This document shows, in pieces, positions 22,701-36,937 of a stretch of 64,000 bases of DNA (its first letter is position 1; every line of letters starts with the position of its first letter). Source of the DNA: Gordius sp. MW1 (lineage: Eukaryota; Nematomorpha; Gordioida; Gordea; Gordiidae); assembly GCA_964036665.1 (NCBI GenBank), contig OZ038530.1, positions 3,286,001 to 3,350,000 of the forward strand. The letters run 5' to 3'. The notes under the pieces were generated by a model. It saw only the letters and a program-made list of their open reading frames with translations. It made no database searches and had not been told where the DNA came from. The translations under genes were made by a program, and so were the position numbers.

Positions 22701-23899
22701 TTTCAGACGTGGTTTCCATGATAAAAAGTAAAAATTTATCAGAATCAGAAAACTATTACTTTGAAATCATGATCGCATAGTGCAGTTTTCAAAAATTAAG
22801 CACTCACGTTGCGATACAACAAACTAATCGCAACAAGATAACGTTGTCTTTTGTCAAAATGATAGTTCTCGCAGCTTAAAACCTCTTTTCGGAAGTCAAT
22901 CGAGGATCATAGGATTCTCAAATTGGCTTACTTTTATATATTTTTTTATGCTCTTTCACATAGAATCGAAAAAAATAAATATTTTTACCTCAAAATTTTT
23001 CACATATTTTTCTTTGAACCGTATTCATCCGATGAAAGTTGTCGTTTTCAGACGTGGTTTCCATGATAAAAAGTAAAAATTTATCAGAATCAGAAAACTA
23101 TTACTTTGAAATCATGATCGCATAGTGCATTTTTCAAAAATTAAGCACTCACGTTGCGATACAACAAACTAATCGCAACAATAAAACGTTGTCTTTTGTC
23201 AAAATGATAGTTCTCGCATCTTAAAACCTCTTTTCGGAAGTCAATCGAGGATAATAGGATTCTCAAATTGGCTTACTTTTATATATTTTTTCATGCTCTT
23301 TCACATAGAATCGAAAAAAATAAATATTTTTACCTCAAAATTTTTCATATATTTTTCTTTGAACCGTATTCATCCGATGAAAGTTGTCGTTTTCAGACGT
23401 GGTTTCCATGATTAAAAGTAAAAATTTATCAGAATCAGAAAACTATTACTTTGAAATCATGATCGCATAGTGCAGTTTTCAAAAATTAAGCACTCACGTT
23501 GCGATACAACAAACTAATCGCAACAAGATAACGTTGTCTTTTGTCAAAATGATAGTTCTCGCAGCTTAAAACCTCTTTTCGGAAGTCAATCGAGGATAAT
23601 AGGATTCTCAAATTGGCTAACTTTTATATATTTTTTCATGCTCTTTCACATAGAATCGAAAAAAATAAATATTTTTACCTCAAAATTTTTCACATATTTT
23701 TCTTTGAACCGTATTCATCCGATGAAAGTTGTCGTTTTCAGACGTGGTTTCCATGATAAAAAGTAAAAATTTATCAGAATCAGAAAACCATTACTTTGAA
23801 ACCATGATCGCATAGTGCAGTTTTCAAAAATTAAACACTCACGTTGCGATACAACAAACTAATCGCAACAATAAAACGTTGTCTTTTGTCAAAATGATA
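19786..23899 (+). repeat. Twelve-monomer HOR, copy 1 (4,114 bp)
   Basis: Monomers start at 19786, 20128, 20472, 20817, 21161, 21504, 21845, 22189, 22520, 22865, 23210 and 23555. Each has private marks, including GGCTAAC, TCCTTCGAGCATA, TTCATCGGATG, TTACAGAATC, GCACCTTAAAA, TATTCTTACC, CAGACGCATGAT (about 7 bp missing), GAGGATCATAGG, GCATCTTAAAA and CATGATTAAAAG. All twelve recur in the same order in the next 4,114 bp. The monomer at 19441 just before it (GCAGCATAAAACC) is a related flanking copy. Confidence 0.88.
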
Positions 23900-26800
23900 G
23901 TTCTCGCAGCTTAAAACCTCTTTTCGGAAGTCAATCGAGGATAATAGGATTCTCAAATTGGCTAACTTTTATATATTTTTTCATGCTCTTTCACATAGAA
24001 TCGAAAAAAATAAATATTTTTACCTCAAAATTTTTCACATATTTTTCTTTGAACCGTATTCATCCGATGAAAGTTGTCGTTTTCAGACGTGGTTTCCATA
24101 AAAAGTAAAAATTTATCAGAATCAGAAAACCATTACTTTGAAATCATGATCGCATAGTGCAGTTTTCAAAAATTAAACACTCACGTTGCGATACAACAAA
24201 CTAATCGCAACAATAAAACGTTGTCTTTTGTCAAAATGATAGTTCTCGCAGCTTAAAACCTCTTTTCGGAAGTCCTTCGAGCATAATAGGATTCTCAAAT
24301 TGGCTTACTTTTATATATTTTTTTATGCTCTTTCACATAGAATCGAAAAAAATAAATATTTTTACCTCAAAATTTTTCACATATTTTTCTTTGAACCGTA
24401 TTCATCCGATGAAAGTTGTCGTTTTCAGACGTGGTTTCCATGATAAAAAGTAAAAATTTACAGAATCAGAAAACTATTACTTTGAAATCATGATCGCATA
24501 GTGCAGTTTTCAAAAATTAAGCACTCACGTTGCGATACAACAAACTAATCCCAACAATAAAACGTTGTCTTTTGTCAAAATGATAGTTCTCGCAGCTTAA
24601 AACCTCTTTTCGGAAGTCCTTCGAGGATAATAGGATTCTCAAATTGGCTTACTTTTATATATTTTTTCATGCTCTTTCACATAGAATCGAAAAAAATAAA
24701 TATTTTTACCTCAAAATTTTTCACATATTTTTCTTTGAACCGTATTCATCGGATGAAAGTTGTCGTTTTTAGACGTGGTTTCTATGATCCCAAGTAAAAA
24801 TTTATCAGAGTCTAAAAACTATTATTTTGAAATCATGATCGCATAGAGCAGTTTTTAAAAATTAAGCACTCACGTTGCGATACAACATACTAATCGCAAC
24901 AATAAAACGTTTTCTTTTGTCAAAATGATGGTTCTCGCAGCTTAAAACCTCTTTTCGGAAGTCAATCGAGGATAATAGGATTCTCAAATTGGCTTACTTT
25001 TATATATTTTTTTATGCTCTTTCACATAGAATCGAAAAAAATAAATATTTTTACCTCAAAATTTTTCACATATTTTTCTTTGAACCGTATTCATCCGATG
25101 AAAGTTGTCGTTTTCAGACGTGGTTTCCATGATAAAAAGTAAAAATTTACAGAATCAGAAAACTATTACTTTGAAATCATGATCGCATAGTGCAGTTTTC
25201 AAAAATTAAGCACTCACGTTGCGATACAACAAACTAATCCCAACAATAAAACGTTGTCTTTTGTCAAAATGATAGTTCTCGCAGCTTAAAACCTCTTTTC
25301 GGAAGTCCTTCGAGGATAATAGGATTCTCAAATTGGCTTACTTTTATATATTTTTATGCTCTTTCACATAGAATCGAAAAAAATAAATATTTTTACCTCA
25401 AAATTTTTCACATATTTTTCTTTGAACCGTATTCATCCGATGAAAGTTGTCGTTTTTAGACGTGGTTTCTATGATCCCAAGTAAAAATTTATCAGAGTCT
25501 AAAAACTATTACTTTGAAATCATGATCGCATAGAGCAGTTTTTAAAAATTAAGCACTCACGTTGCGATACAACATACTAATCGCAACAATAAAACGTTTT
25601 CTTTTGTCAAAATGATGGTTCTCGCACCTTAAAACCTCTTTTCGGAAGTCAATCGAGGATAATAGGATTCTCAAATTGGCTTACTTTTATATATTTTTTC
25701 ATGCTCTTTTACATAGAATCGAAAAAAATAAATATTTTTACCTCAAAATTTTTCACATATTTTTCTTTGAACCGTATTCATCCGATGAAAGTTATCGTTT
25801 TCAGACGTGGTTTCTATGATAAAAAGTAAAAATTTAACAGAATCAGAAAACTATTACTTTGAAATCATGATCGCATAGTGCAGTTTTTAAAAATTAAGCA
25901 CTCACGTTGCGATACAACAAACTAATCGCAACAAGATAACGTCGTCTTTAAAATGATAGTTCTCGCAGCTTAAAACCTCTTTTCGGAAGTCCTTCGAGGA
26001 TAATAGGATTCTCAAATTGGCTTACTTTTATATATTTTTTTATGCTCTTTCACATAGAATCGAAAAAAATAAATATTCTTACCTCAAATTTTTCACATAT
26101 TTTTCTTTGAACCGTATTCATCCGATGAAAGTTGTCGTTTTCAGACGTGGTTTCCATGATAAAAAGTAAAAATTTATCAGAATCAGAAAACTATTACTTT
26201 GAAATCATGATCGCATAGTGCAGTTTTCAAAAATTAAGCACTCACGTTGCGATACAACAAACTAATCGCAACAAGATAACGTTGTCTTTTGTCAAAATGA
26301 TAGTTCTCGCAGCTTAAAACCTCTTTTCGGAAGTCAATCGAGGATAATAGGATTCTCAAATTGGCTTACTTTTATATATTTTTTCATGCTCTTTCACATA
26401 GAATCGAAAAAAATAATATTTTTAACTCAAAATTTTTCACATATTTTTCTTTGAACCGTATTCATCCGATGAAAGTTGTCGTTTTCAGACGCATGATAAA
26501 AAGTAAAAATTTATCAGAATCAGAAAACTATTACTTTGAAATCATGATCGCATAGTGCAGTTTTCAAAAATTAAACACTCACGTTGCGATTCAACAAACT
26601 AATCGCAACAATATAACGTTTGTCAAAATGATAGTTCTCGCAGCTTAAAACCTCTTTTCGGAAGTCAATCGATGATAATAGGATTCTCAAATTGGCTTAC
26701 TTTTATATATTTTTTCATGCTCTTTCACATAGAATCGAAAAAAATAAATATTTTTACCTCAAAATTTTTCACATATTTTTCTTTGAACCGTATTCATCCG

Positions 26801-28013
26801 ATGAAAGTTGTCGTTTTCAGACGTGGTTTCCATGATAAAAAGTAAAAATTTATCAGAATCAGAAAACTATTACTTTGAAATCATGATCGCATAGTGCAGT
26901 TTTCAAAAATTAAGCACTCACGTTGCGATACAACAAACTAATCGCAACAAGATAACGTTGTCTTTTGTCAAAATGATAGTTCTCGCAGCTTAAAACCTCT
27001 TTTCGGAAGTCAATCGAGGATCATAGGATTCTCAAATTGGCTTACTTTTATATATTTTTTTATGCTCTTTCACATAGAATCGAAAAAAATAAATATTTTT
27101 ACCTCAAAATTTTTCACATATTTTTCTTTGAACCGTATTCATCCGATGAAAGTTGTCGTTTTCAGACGTGGTTTCCATGATAAAAAGTAAAAATTTATCA
27201 GAATCAGAAAACTATTACTTTGAAATCATGATCGCATAGTGCATTTTTCAAAAATTAAGCACTCACGTTGCGATACAACAAACTAATCGCAACAATAAAA
27301 CGTTGTCTTTTGTCAAAATGATAGTTCTCGCATCTTAAAACCTCTTTTCGGAAGTCAATCGAGGATAATAGGATTCTCAAATTGGCTTACTTTTATATAT
27401 TTTTTCATGCTCTTTCACATAGAATCGAAAAAAATAAATATTTTTACCTCAAAATTTTTCATATATTTTTCTTTGAACCGTATTCATCCGATGAAAGTTG
27501 TCGTTTTCAGACGTGGTTTCCATGATTAAAAGTAAAAATTTATCAGAATCAGAAAACTATTACTTTGAAATCATGATCGCATAGTGCAGTTTTCAAAAAT
27601 TAAGCACTCACGTTGCGATACAACAAACTAATCGCAACAAGATAACGTTGTCTTTTGTCAAAATGATAGTTCTCGCAGCTTAAAACCTCTTTTCGGAAGT
27701 CAATCGAGGATAATAGGATTCTCAAATTGGCTAACTTTTATATATTTTTTCATGCTCTTTCACATAGAATCGAAAAAAATAAATATTTTTACCTCAAAAT
27801 TTTTCACATATTTTTCTTTGAACCGTATTCATCCGATGAAAGTTGTCGTTTTCAGACGTGGTTTCCATGATAAAAAGTAAAAATTTATCAGAATCAGAAA
27901 ACCATTACTTTGAAACCATGATCGCATAGTGCAGTTTTCAAAAATTAAACACTCACGTTGCGATACAACAAACTAATCGCAACAATAAAACGTTGTCTTT
28001 TGTCAAAATGATA
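23900..28013 (+). repeat. Twelve-monomer HOR, copy 2 (4,114 bp)
   Basis: Monomers start at 23900, 24242, 24586, 24931, 25275, 25618, 25959, 26303, 26634, 26979, 27324 and 27669, with the same spacing and marks as copy 1. The only difference I noticed by eye is CGTGATTTC near 21693 against CGTGGTTTC near 25807. Identity this high over 4.1 kb means a very recent duplication or ongoing homogenisation. An assembly duplication cannot be excluded from the sequence alone. Confidence 0.88.
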
Positions 28014-29044
28014 GTTCTCGCAGCTTAAAACCTCTTTTCGGAAGTCCTTCGAGCATAATAGGATTCTCAAATTGGCATACTTTTAAATATTTTTTCATGC
28101 TCTTTCACATAGAATCGAAAATAATAAATATTTTTACCTCAAAATTTTTCACATATTTTTCTTTGAACCGTATTCATCCGATGAAAGTTGTCGTTTTCAG
28201 ACGTGGTATCTATGATCCCAAGTAAAAATTTATCAGAATCAGAAAACTATTACTTTGAAATCATGATCGCATAGTGCAGTTTTCAAAAATTAAGCACTCA
28301 CGTTGCGGTACAACAAACTAATCGCAACAATAAAACGTTGTCTTTTGTCAAAATGATAGTTCTCGCAGCTTAAAACCTCTTTTCGGAAGTCCTTCGAGCA
28401 TAATAGGATTCTCAAATTGGCATACTTTTAAATATTTTTTCATGCTCTTTCACATAGAATCGAAAAAAATAAATATTTTTACCTCAAAATTTTTCACATA
28501 TTTTTCTTTGAACCGTATTCATCCGATGAAAGTTGTCTTTTCAGACGTGGTTTCCATGATAAAAAGTAAAAATTTACAGAATCAGAAAACTATTACTTTG
28601 AAATCATGATCGCATAGTGCAGTTTTCAAAAATTAAGCACTCACGTTGCGATACAACAAACTAATCCCAACAATAAAACGTTGTCTTTTGTCAAAATGAT
28701 AGTTCTCGCAGCTTAAAACCTCTTTTCGGAAGTCCTTCGAGGATAATAGGATTCTCAAATTGGCTTACTTTTATATATTTTTATGCTCTTTCACATAGAA
28801 TCGAAAAAAATAAATATTTTTACCTCAAAATTTTTCACATATTTTTCTTTGAACCGTATTCATCCGATGAAAGTTGTCGTTTTTAGACGTGGTTTCTATG
28901 ATCCCAAGTAAAAATTTATCAGAGTCTAAAAACTATTACTTTGAAATCATGATCGCATAGAGCAGTTTTTAAAAATTAAGCACTCACGTTGCGATACAAC
29001 ATACTAATCGCAACAATAAAACGTTTTCTTTTGTCAAAATGATG
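28014..29044 (+). repeat. Junction with hybrid monomers after the 12-mer copies
   Basis: There are three monomers, at 28014, 28359 and 28702. The first has the TCCTTCGAGCATA head that belongs to the second monomer of the 12-mer. Its body (CATACTTTTAAAT, GAAAATAATA, GTGGTATCTATG, GCGGTAC) matches monomers at 31436 and 39330. The second has the same head and CATACTTTTAAAT but then a TTACAGAATC tail, plus a 1-bp loss in GTTGTCTTTTCAG. The third rejoins the 12-mer order (match to 25275). This is the footprint of exchange at a shifted register, and the first, third and fourth monomers of the 12-mer are missing here. Confidence 0.75.
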
Positions 29045-32000
29045 GTTCTCGCACCTTAAAACCTCTTTTCGGAAGTCAATCGAGGATAATAGGATTCTCA
29101 AATTGGCTTACTTTTATATATTTTTTCATGCTCTTTTACATAGAATCGAAAAAAATAAATATTTTTACCTCAAAATTTTTCACATATTTTTCTTTGAACC
29201 GTATTCATCCGATGAAAGTTATCGTTTTCAGACGTGGTTTCTATGATAAAAAGTAAAAATTTAACAGAATCAGAAAACTATTACTTTGAAATCATGATCG
29301 CATAGTGCAGTTTTCAAAAATTAAGCACTCACGTTGCGATACAACAAACTAATCGCAACAAGATAACGTCGTCTTTAAAATGATAGTTCTCGCAGCTTAA
29401 AACCTCTTTTCGGAAGTCCTTCGAGGATAATAGGATTCTCAAATTGGCTAACTTTTATATATTTTTTTATGCTCTTTCACATAGAATCGAAAAAAATAAA
29501 TATTCTTACCTCAAAATTTTTCACATATTTTTCTTTGAACCGTATTCATCCGATGAAAGTTGTCGTTTTCAGACGTGGTTTCCATGATAAAAAGTAAAAA
29601 TTTATCAGAATCAGAAAACTATTACTTTGAAATCATGATCGCATAGTGCAGTTTTCAAAAATTAAGCACTCACGTTGCGATACAACAAACTAATCGCAAC
29701 AAGATAACGTTGTCTTTTGTCAAAATGATAGTTCTCGCAGCTTAAAACCTCTTTTCGGAAGTCAATCGAGGATAATAGGATTCTCAAATTGGCTTACTTT
29801 TATATATTTTTTCATGCTCTTTCACATAGAATCGAAAAAAATAATATTTTTAACTCAAAATTTTTCACATATTTTTCTTTGAACCGTATTCATCCGATGA
29901 AAGTTGTCGTTTTCAGACGCATGATAAAAAGTAAAAATTTATCAGAATCAGAAAACTATTACTTTGAAATCATGATCGCATAGTGCAGTTTTCTAAAATT
30001 AAACACTCACGTTGCGATACAACAAACTAATCGCAACAATATAACGTTTGTCAAAATGATAGTTCTCGCAGCTTAAAACCTCTTTTCGGAAGTCAATCGA
30101 TGATAATAGGATTCTCAAATTGGCTTACTTTTATATATTTTTTCATGCTCTTTCACATAGAATCGAAAAAAATAAATATTTTTACCTCAAAATTTTTCAT
30201 ATATTTTTCTTTGAACCGTATTCATCCGATGAATGTTGTCGTTTTCAGACGTGGTTTCCATGATAAAAAGTAAAAATTTATCAGAATCAGAAAACTATTA
30301 CTTTGAAATCATGATCGCATAGTGCAGTTTTCAAAAATTAAGCACTCACGTTGCGATACAACAAACTAATCGCAACAAGATAACGTTGTCTTTTGTCAAA
30401 ATGATAGTTCTCGCAGCTTAAAACCTCTTTTCGGAAGTCAATCGAGGATCATAGGATTCTCAAATTGGCTTACTTTTATATATTTTTTTATGCTCTTTCA
30501 CATAGAATCGAAAAAAATAAATATTTTTACCTCAAAATTTTTCACATATTTTTCTTTGAACCGTATTCATCCGATGAAAGTTGTCGTTTTCAGACGTGGT
30601 TTCCATGATAAAAAGTAAAAATTTATCAGAATCAGAAAACTATTACTTTGAAATCATGATCGCATAGTGCATTTTTCAAAAATTAAGCACTCACGTTGCG
30701 ATACAACAAACTAATCGCAACAATAAAACGTTGTCTTTTGTCAAAATGATAGTTCTCGCATCTTAAAACCTCTTTTCGGAAGTCAATCGAGGATAATAGG
30801 ATTCTCAAATTGGCTTACTTTTATATATTTTTTCATGCTCTTTCACATAGAATCGAAAAAAATAAATATTTTTACCTCAAAATTTTTCATATATTTTTCT
30901 TTGAACCGTATTCATCCGATGAAAGTTGTCGTTTTCAGACGTGGTTTCCATGATTAAAAGTAAAAATTTATCAGAATCAGAAAACTATTACTTTGAAATC
31001 ATGATCGCATAGTGCAGTTTTCAAAAATTAAGCACACGTTGCGATACAACAAACTAATCGCAACAAGATAACGTTGTCTTTTGTCAAAATGATAGTTCTC
31101 ACAGCTTAAAACCTCTTTTCGGAAGTCAATCGAGGATAATAGGATTCTCAAATTTGCTTACTTTTATATATTTTTTCATGATCTTTCACATAGAATCGAA
31201 AAAAATAAATATTTTTACCTCAAAATTTTTCACATATTTTTCTTTAACCGTATTCATCCGATGAAAGTTGTCGTTTTCAGACGTGGTTTCCATGATAAAA
31301 AGTAAAAATTTATCAGAATCAGAAAACTATTACTTTGAAATCATGATCGCACAGTGCATTTTTGAAAAAAGCACTCACGTTGCGATACAACAAACTAATC
31401 GCAACAATAAAACGTTGTCTTTTGTCAAAATGATAGTTCTCGCAGCTTAAAACCTCTTTTCGGAAGTCAATCGAGGATAATAGGATTCTCAAATTGGCAT
31501 ACTTTTAAATATTTTTTCATGCTCTTTCACATAGAATCGAAAATAATAAATATTTTTACCTCAAAATTTTTCACATATTTTTCTTTGAACCGTATTCATC
31601 CGATGAAAGTTGTCGTTTTCAGACGTGGTATCTATGATCCCAAGTAAAAATTTATCAGAATCAGAAAACTATTACTTTGAAATCATGATCGCATAGTGCA
31701 GTTTTCAAAAATTAAGCACTCACGTTGCGGTACAACAAACTAATCGCAACAATAAAACGTTGTCTTTTGTCAAAATGATAGTTCTCGCATCTTAAAACCT
31801 CTTTTCGGAAGTTAATCGAGGATAATAGGATTCTCAAATTGGCTTACTTTTATATATTTTTTCATGCTCTTTCACATAGAATCGAAAAAAATAAATATTT
31901 TTACCTCAAAATTTTTCACCTATTTTTCTTTGAACCGTATTCATCCGATGAAAGTTGTCGTTTTCAGACGTGGTTTCTATGATCCCAAGTAAAAATTTAT

Positions 32001-32471
32001 CAGAATCTAAAAACAATTACTTTGAAATCATGATCGCATAAAGCCATTTTCAAAAATTAAGCAGTCACGTTGCGATACAACAAACTAATCGCAACAATAA
32101 AACGTTGTCTTTTGTCAAAATGATAGTTCTCCTTCTCGCAGCTTAAAACCTCTTTTCGCAAGTAAATCGATGATAATAGGATTCTCAAATTGGCTTACTT
32201 TTATATATTTTTTCATGCTCTTTCACATAGAATCGAAAAAAATAAATATTTTTACCTCAAAATTTTTCACATATTTTTCTTTGAACCGAATTCATCCGAT
32301 GAAAGTTGTCGTGACGTGGTTTCCATAATAAAAAGTAAAAATTTATCAGAATCAGAAAACTATTACTTTGAAATCATGATCGCATAGTGCAGTTTTCAAA
32401 AATTAAGCACTCACGTTGCGATACAACAAACTAATCCCAACAATAAAACGTTGTCTTTTGTCAAAATGATA
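29045..32471 (+). repeat. Ten-monomer HOR block, copy 1
   Basis: Monomers start at 29045, 29386, 29731, 30062, 30407, 30752, 31095, 31436, 31781 and 32126. The first six follow the order of the 12-mer (from its GCACCTTAAAA monomer). The last four are a new set: CTCACAGC with CATGATCTTTC and GAAAAAAGCACTC; the GTGGTATCT/GCGGTAC monomer; GAAGTTAATCG with CACCTATTT; and a CTCCTTCTCGCAG head with CGAATTCATC and a 6-bp loss in GTCGTGACGTGG. All ten recur at 36938 at an offset of 7,893-7,894 bp. Confidence 0.85.
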
Positions 32472-35400
32472 GTTCTCCTTCTCGCAGCTTAAAACCTCTT
32501 TTCGCAAGTAAATCGATGATAATAGGATTCTCAAATTGGCTTACTTTTATATATTTTTTCATGCTCTTTCACATAGAATCGAAAAAAATAAATATTTTTA
32601 CCTCAAAATTTTTCACATATTTTTCTTTGAACCGTATTCATCCGATGAAAGTTGTCGTTTTCAGACGTGGTTTCCATGATAAAAAGTAAAAATTTACAGA
32701 ATCAGAAAACTATTACTTTGAAATCATGATCGCATAGTGCAGTTTTCAAAAATTAAGCACTCACGTTGCGATACAACAAACTAATCCCAACAATAAAACG
32801 TTGTCTTTTGTCAAAATGATAGTTCTCGCAGCTTAAAACCTCTTTTCGGAAGTCCTTCGAGGATAATAGGATTCTCAAATTGGCTTACTTTTATATATTT
32901 TTTCATGCTCTTTCACATAGAATCGAAAAAAATAAATATTTTTACCTCAAAATTTTTCACATATTTTTCTTTGAACCGTATTCATCCGATGAAAGTTGTC
33001 GTTTTTAGACGTGGTTTCTATGATCCCAAGTAAAAATTTATCAGAGTCTAAAAACTATTACTTTGAAATCATGATCGCATAGAGCAGTTTTTAAAAATTA
33101 AGCACTCACGTTGCGATACAACATACTAATCGCAACAATAAAACGTTTTCTTTTGTCAAAATGATGGTTCTCGCACCTTAAAACCTCTTTTCGGAAGTCA
33201 ATCGAGGATAATAGGATTCTCAAATTGGCTTACTTTTATATATTTTTTCATGCTCTTTTACATAGAATCGAAAAAAATAAATATTTTTACCTCAAAATTT
33301 TTCACATATTTTTCTTTGAACCGTATTCATCCGATGAAAGTTATCGTTTTCAGACGTGGTTTCTATGATAAAAAGTAAAAATTTAACAGAATCAGAAAAC
33401 TATTACTTTGAAATCATGATCGCATAGTGCAGTTTTTAAAAATTAAGCACTCACGTTGCGATACAACAAACTAATCGCAACAAGATAACGTCGTCTTTAA
33501 AATGATAGTTCTCGCAGCTTAAAACCTCTTTTCGGAAGTCCTTCGAGGATAATAGGATTCTCAAATTGGCTTACTTTTATATATTTTTTTATGCTCTTTC
33601 ACATAGAATCGAAAAAAATAAATATTCTTACCTCAAATTTTTCACATATTTTTCTTTGAACCGTATTCATCCGATGAAAGTTGTCGTTTTCAGACGTGGT
33701 TTCCATGATAAAAAGTAAAAATTTATCAGAATCAGAAAACTATTACTTTGAAATCATGATCGCATAGTGCAGTTTTCAAAAATTAAGCACTCACGTTGCG
33801 ATACAACAAACTAATCGCAACAAGATAACGTTGTCTTTTGTCAAAATGATAGTTCTCGCAGCTTAAAACCTCTTTTCGGAAGTCAATCGAGGATAATAGG
33901 ATTCTCAAATTGGCTTACTTTTATATATTTTTTCATGCTCTTTCACATAGAATCGAAAAAAATAATATTTTTAACTCAAAATTTTTCACATATTTTTCTT
34001 TGAACCGTATTCATCCGATGAAAGTTGTCGTTTTCAGACGCATGATAAAAAGTAAAAATTTATCAGAATCAGAAAACTATTACTTTGAAATCATGATCGC
34101 ATAGTGCAGTTTTCAAAAATTAAACACTCACGTTGCGATTCAACAAACTAATCGCAACAATATAACGTTTGTCAAAATGATAGTTCTCGCAGCTTAAAAC
34201 CTCTTTTCGGAAGTCAATCGATGATAATAGGATTCTCAAATTGGCTTACTTTTATATATTTTTTCATGCTCTTTCACATAGAATCGAAAAAAATAAATAT
34301 TTTTACCTCAAAATTTTTCACATATTTTTCTTTGAACCGTATTCATCCGATGAAAGTTGTCGTTTTCAGACGTGGTTTCCATGATAAAAAGTAAAAATTT
34401 ATCAGAATCAGAAAACTATTACTTTGAAATCATGATCGCATAGTGCAGTTTTCAAAAATTAAGCACTCACGTTGCGATACAACAAACTAATCGCAACAAG
34501 ATAACGTTGTCTTTTGTCAAAATGATAGTTCTCGCAGCTTAAAACCTCTTTTCGGAAGTCAATCGAGGATCATAGGATTCTCAAATTGGCTTACTTTTAT
34601 ATATTTTTTTATGCTCTTTCACATAGAATCGAAAAAAATAAATATTTTTACCTCAAAATTTTTCACATATTTTTCTTTGAACCGTATTCATCCGATGAAA
34701 GTTGTCGTTTTCAGACGTGGTTTCCATGATAAAAAGTAAAAATTTATCAGAATCAGAAAACTATTACTTTGAAATCATGATCGCATAGTGCATTTTTCAA
34801 AAATTAAGCACTCACGTTGCGATACAACAAACTAATCGCAACAATAAAACGTTGTCTTTTGTCAAAATGATAGTTCTCGCATCTTAAAACCTCTTTTCGG
34901 AAGTCAATCGAGGATAATTGGATTCTCAAATTGGCTTACTTTTATATATTTTTTCATGCTCTTTCACATAGAATCGAAAAAAATAAATATTTTTACCTCA
35001 AAATTTTTCATATATTTTTCTTTGAACCGTATTCATCCGATGAAAGTTGTCGTTTTCAGACGTGGTTTCCATGATAAAAAGTAAAAATTTATCAGAATCA
35101 GAAAACTATTACTTTGAAATCATGATCGCATAGTGCAGTTTTCAAAAATTAAGCACTCACGTTGCGATACAACAAACTAATCGCAACAAGATAACGTTGT
35201 CTTTTGTCAAAATGATAGTTCTCGCAGCTTAAAACCTCTTTTCGGAAGTCAATCGAGGATAATAGGATTCTCAAATTGGCTAACTTTTATATATTTTTTC
35301 ATGCTCTTTCACATAGAATCGAAAAAAATAAATATTTTTACCTCAAAATTTTTCACATATTTTTCTTTGAACCGTATTCATCCGATGAAAGTTGTCGTTT

Positions 35401-36937
35401 TCAGACGTGGTTTCCATGATAAAAAGTAAAAATTTATCAGAATCAGAAAACCATTACTTTGAAACCATGATCGCATAGTGCAGTTTTCAAAAATTAAACA
35501 CTCACGTTGCGATACAACAAACTAATCGCAACAATAAAACGTTGTCTTTTGTCAAAATGATAGTTCTCGCAGCTTAAAACCTCTTTTTGGAAGTCCTTCG
35601 AGCATAATAGGATTCTCAAATTGGCTTACTTTTATATATTTTTTTATGCTCTTTTACATAGAATCGAAAAAAATAAATATTTTTACCTCAAAATTTTTCA
35701 CATATTTTTCTTTGAACCGTATTCATCCGATGAAAGTTGTCGTTTTCAGACGTGGTTTCCATGATAAAAAGTAAAAATTTACAGAATCAGAAAACTATTA
35801 CTTTGAAATCATGATCGCATAGTGCAGTTTTCAAAAATTAAGCACTCACGTTGCGATACAACAAACTAATCGCAACAATAAAACGTTGTCTTTTGTCAAA
35901 ATGATAGTTCTCGCAGCTTAAAACCTCTTTTCGGAAGTCCTTCGAGGATAATAGGATTTTCAAATTGGCTTACTTTTATATATTTTTTTATGCTCTTTCA
36001 CATAGAATCGAAAAAAATAAATATTTTTACCTCAAAATTTTTCACATATTTTTCTTTGAACCGTATTCATCGGATGAAAGTTGTCGTTTTTAGACGTGGT
36101 TTCTATGATCCCAAGTAATAATTTATCAGAGTCTAAAAACTATTATTTTGAAATCATGATCGCATAGAGCAGTTTTTAAAAATTAAGCACTAACGTTGCG
36201 ATACAACATACTAATCGCAACAATAAAACGTTTTCTTTTGTCAAAATGATGGTTCTCGCAGCTTAACTCTTTTCGGAAGTCAATCGAGGATAATAGGATT
36301 CTCAAATTGGCTTACTTTTATATATTTTTTTATGCTCTTTCACATATAATCGAAAAAAATAAATATTTTTACCTCAAAATTTTTCACATATTTTTCTTTG
36401 AACCGTATTCAACCGATGAAAGTTGTCGTTTTCAGACGTGGTTTCCATGATAAAAAGTAAAAATTTACAGAATCAGAAAACTATTACTTTGAAATCATGA
36501 TCGCATAGTGCAGTTTTCAAAAATTAAGCACTCACGTTGCGATACAACAAACTAATCCCAACAATAAAACGTTGTCTTTTGTCAAAATGATAGTTCTCGC
36601 AGCTTAAAACCTCTTTTCGGAAGTCCTTCGAGGATAATAGGATTCTCAAATTGGCTTACTTTTATATATTTTTTCATGCTCTTTCACATAGAATCGAAAA
36701 AAATAAATATTTTTACCTCAAAATTTTTCACATATTTTTCTTTGAACCGTATTCATCCGATGAAAGTTGTCGTTTTTAGAAGTGGTTTCTATGATCCCAA
36801 GTAAAAATTTATCAGAGTCTAAAAACTATTACTTTGAAATCATGATCGCATAGAGCAGTTTTTAAAAATTAAGCACTCACGTTGCGATACAACATACTAA
36901 TCGCAACAATAAAACGTTTTCTTTTGTCAAAATGATG
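32472..36937 (+). repeat. HOR copy between the two 10-mer blocks
   Basis: There are thirteen monomers, from 32472 to 36593. Landmarks 33167-35218 reproduce seven consecutive 12-mer monomers (GCACCTTAAAA through GGCTAAC). Landmarks 35563-36593 reproduce the TCCTTCGAGCATA, GGATG, TTACAG and next monomers, skipping the GGCTAAC/CCATAAAAAG monomer that starts the 12-mer copies. 32472 has a CTCCTTCTCGCAG head joined to a TTACAGAATC/TAATCCC tail, so it is a hybrid. Scattered private changes (GGATAATTGG near 34916, CTTAACTCTTTTC near 36264, CATATAATCG near 36343) suggest this copy is older than the 4,114-bp pair. Confidence 0.75.
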
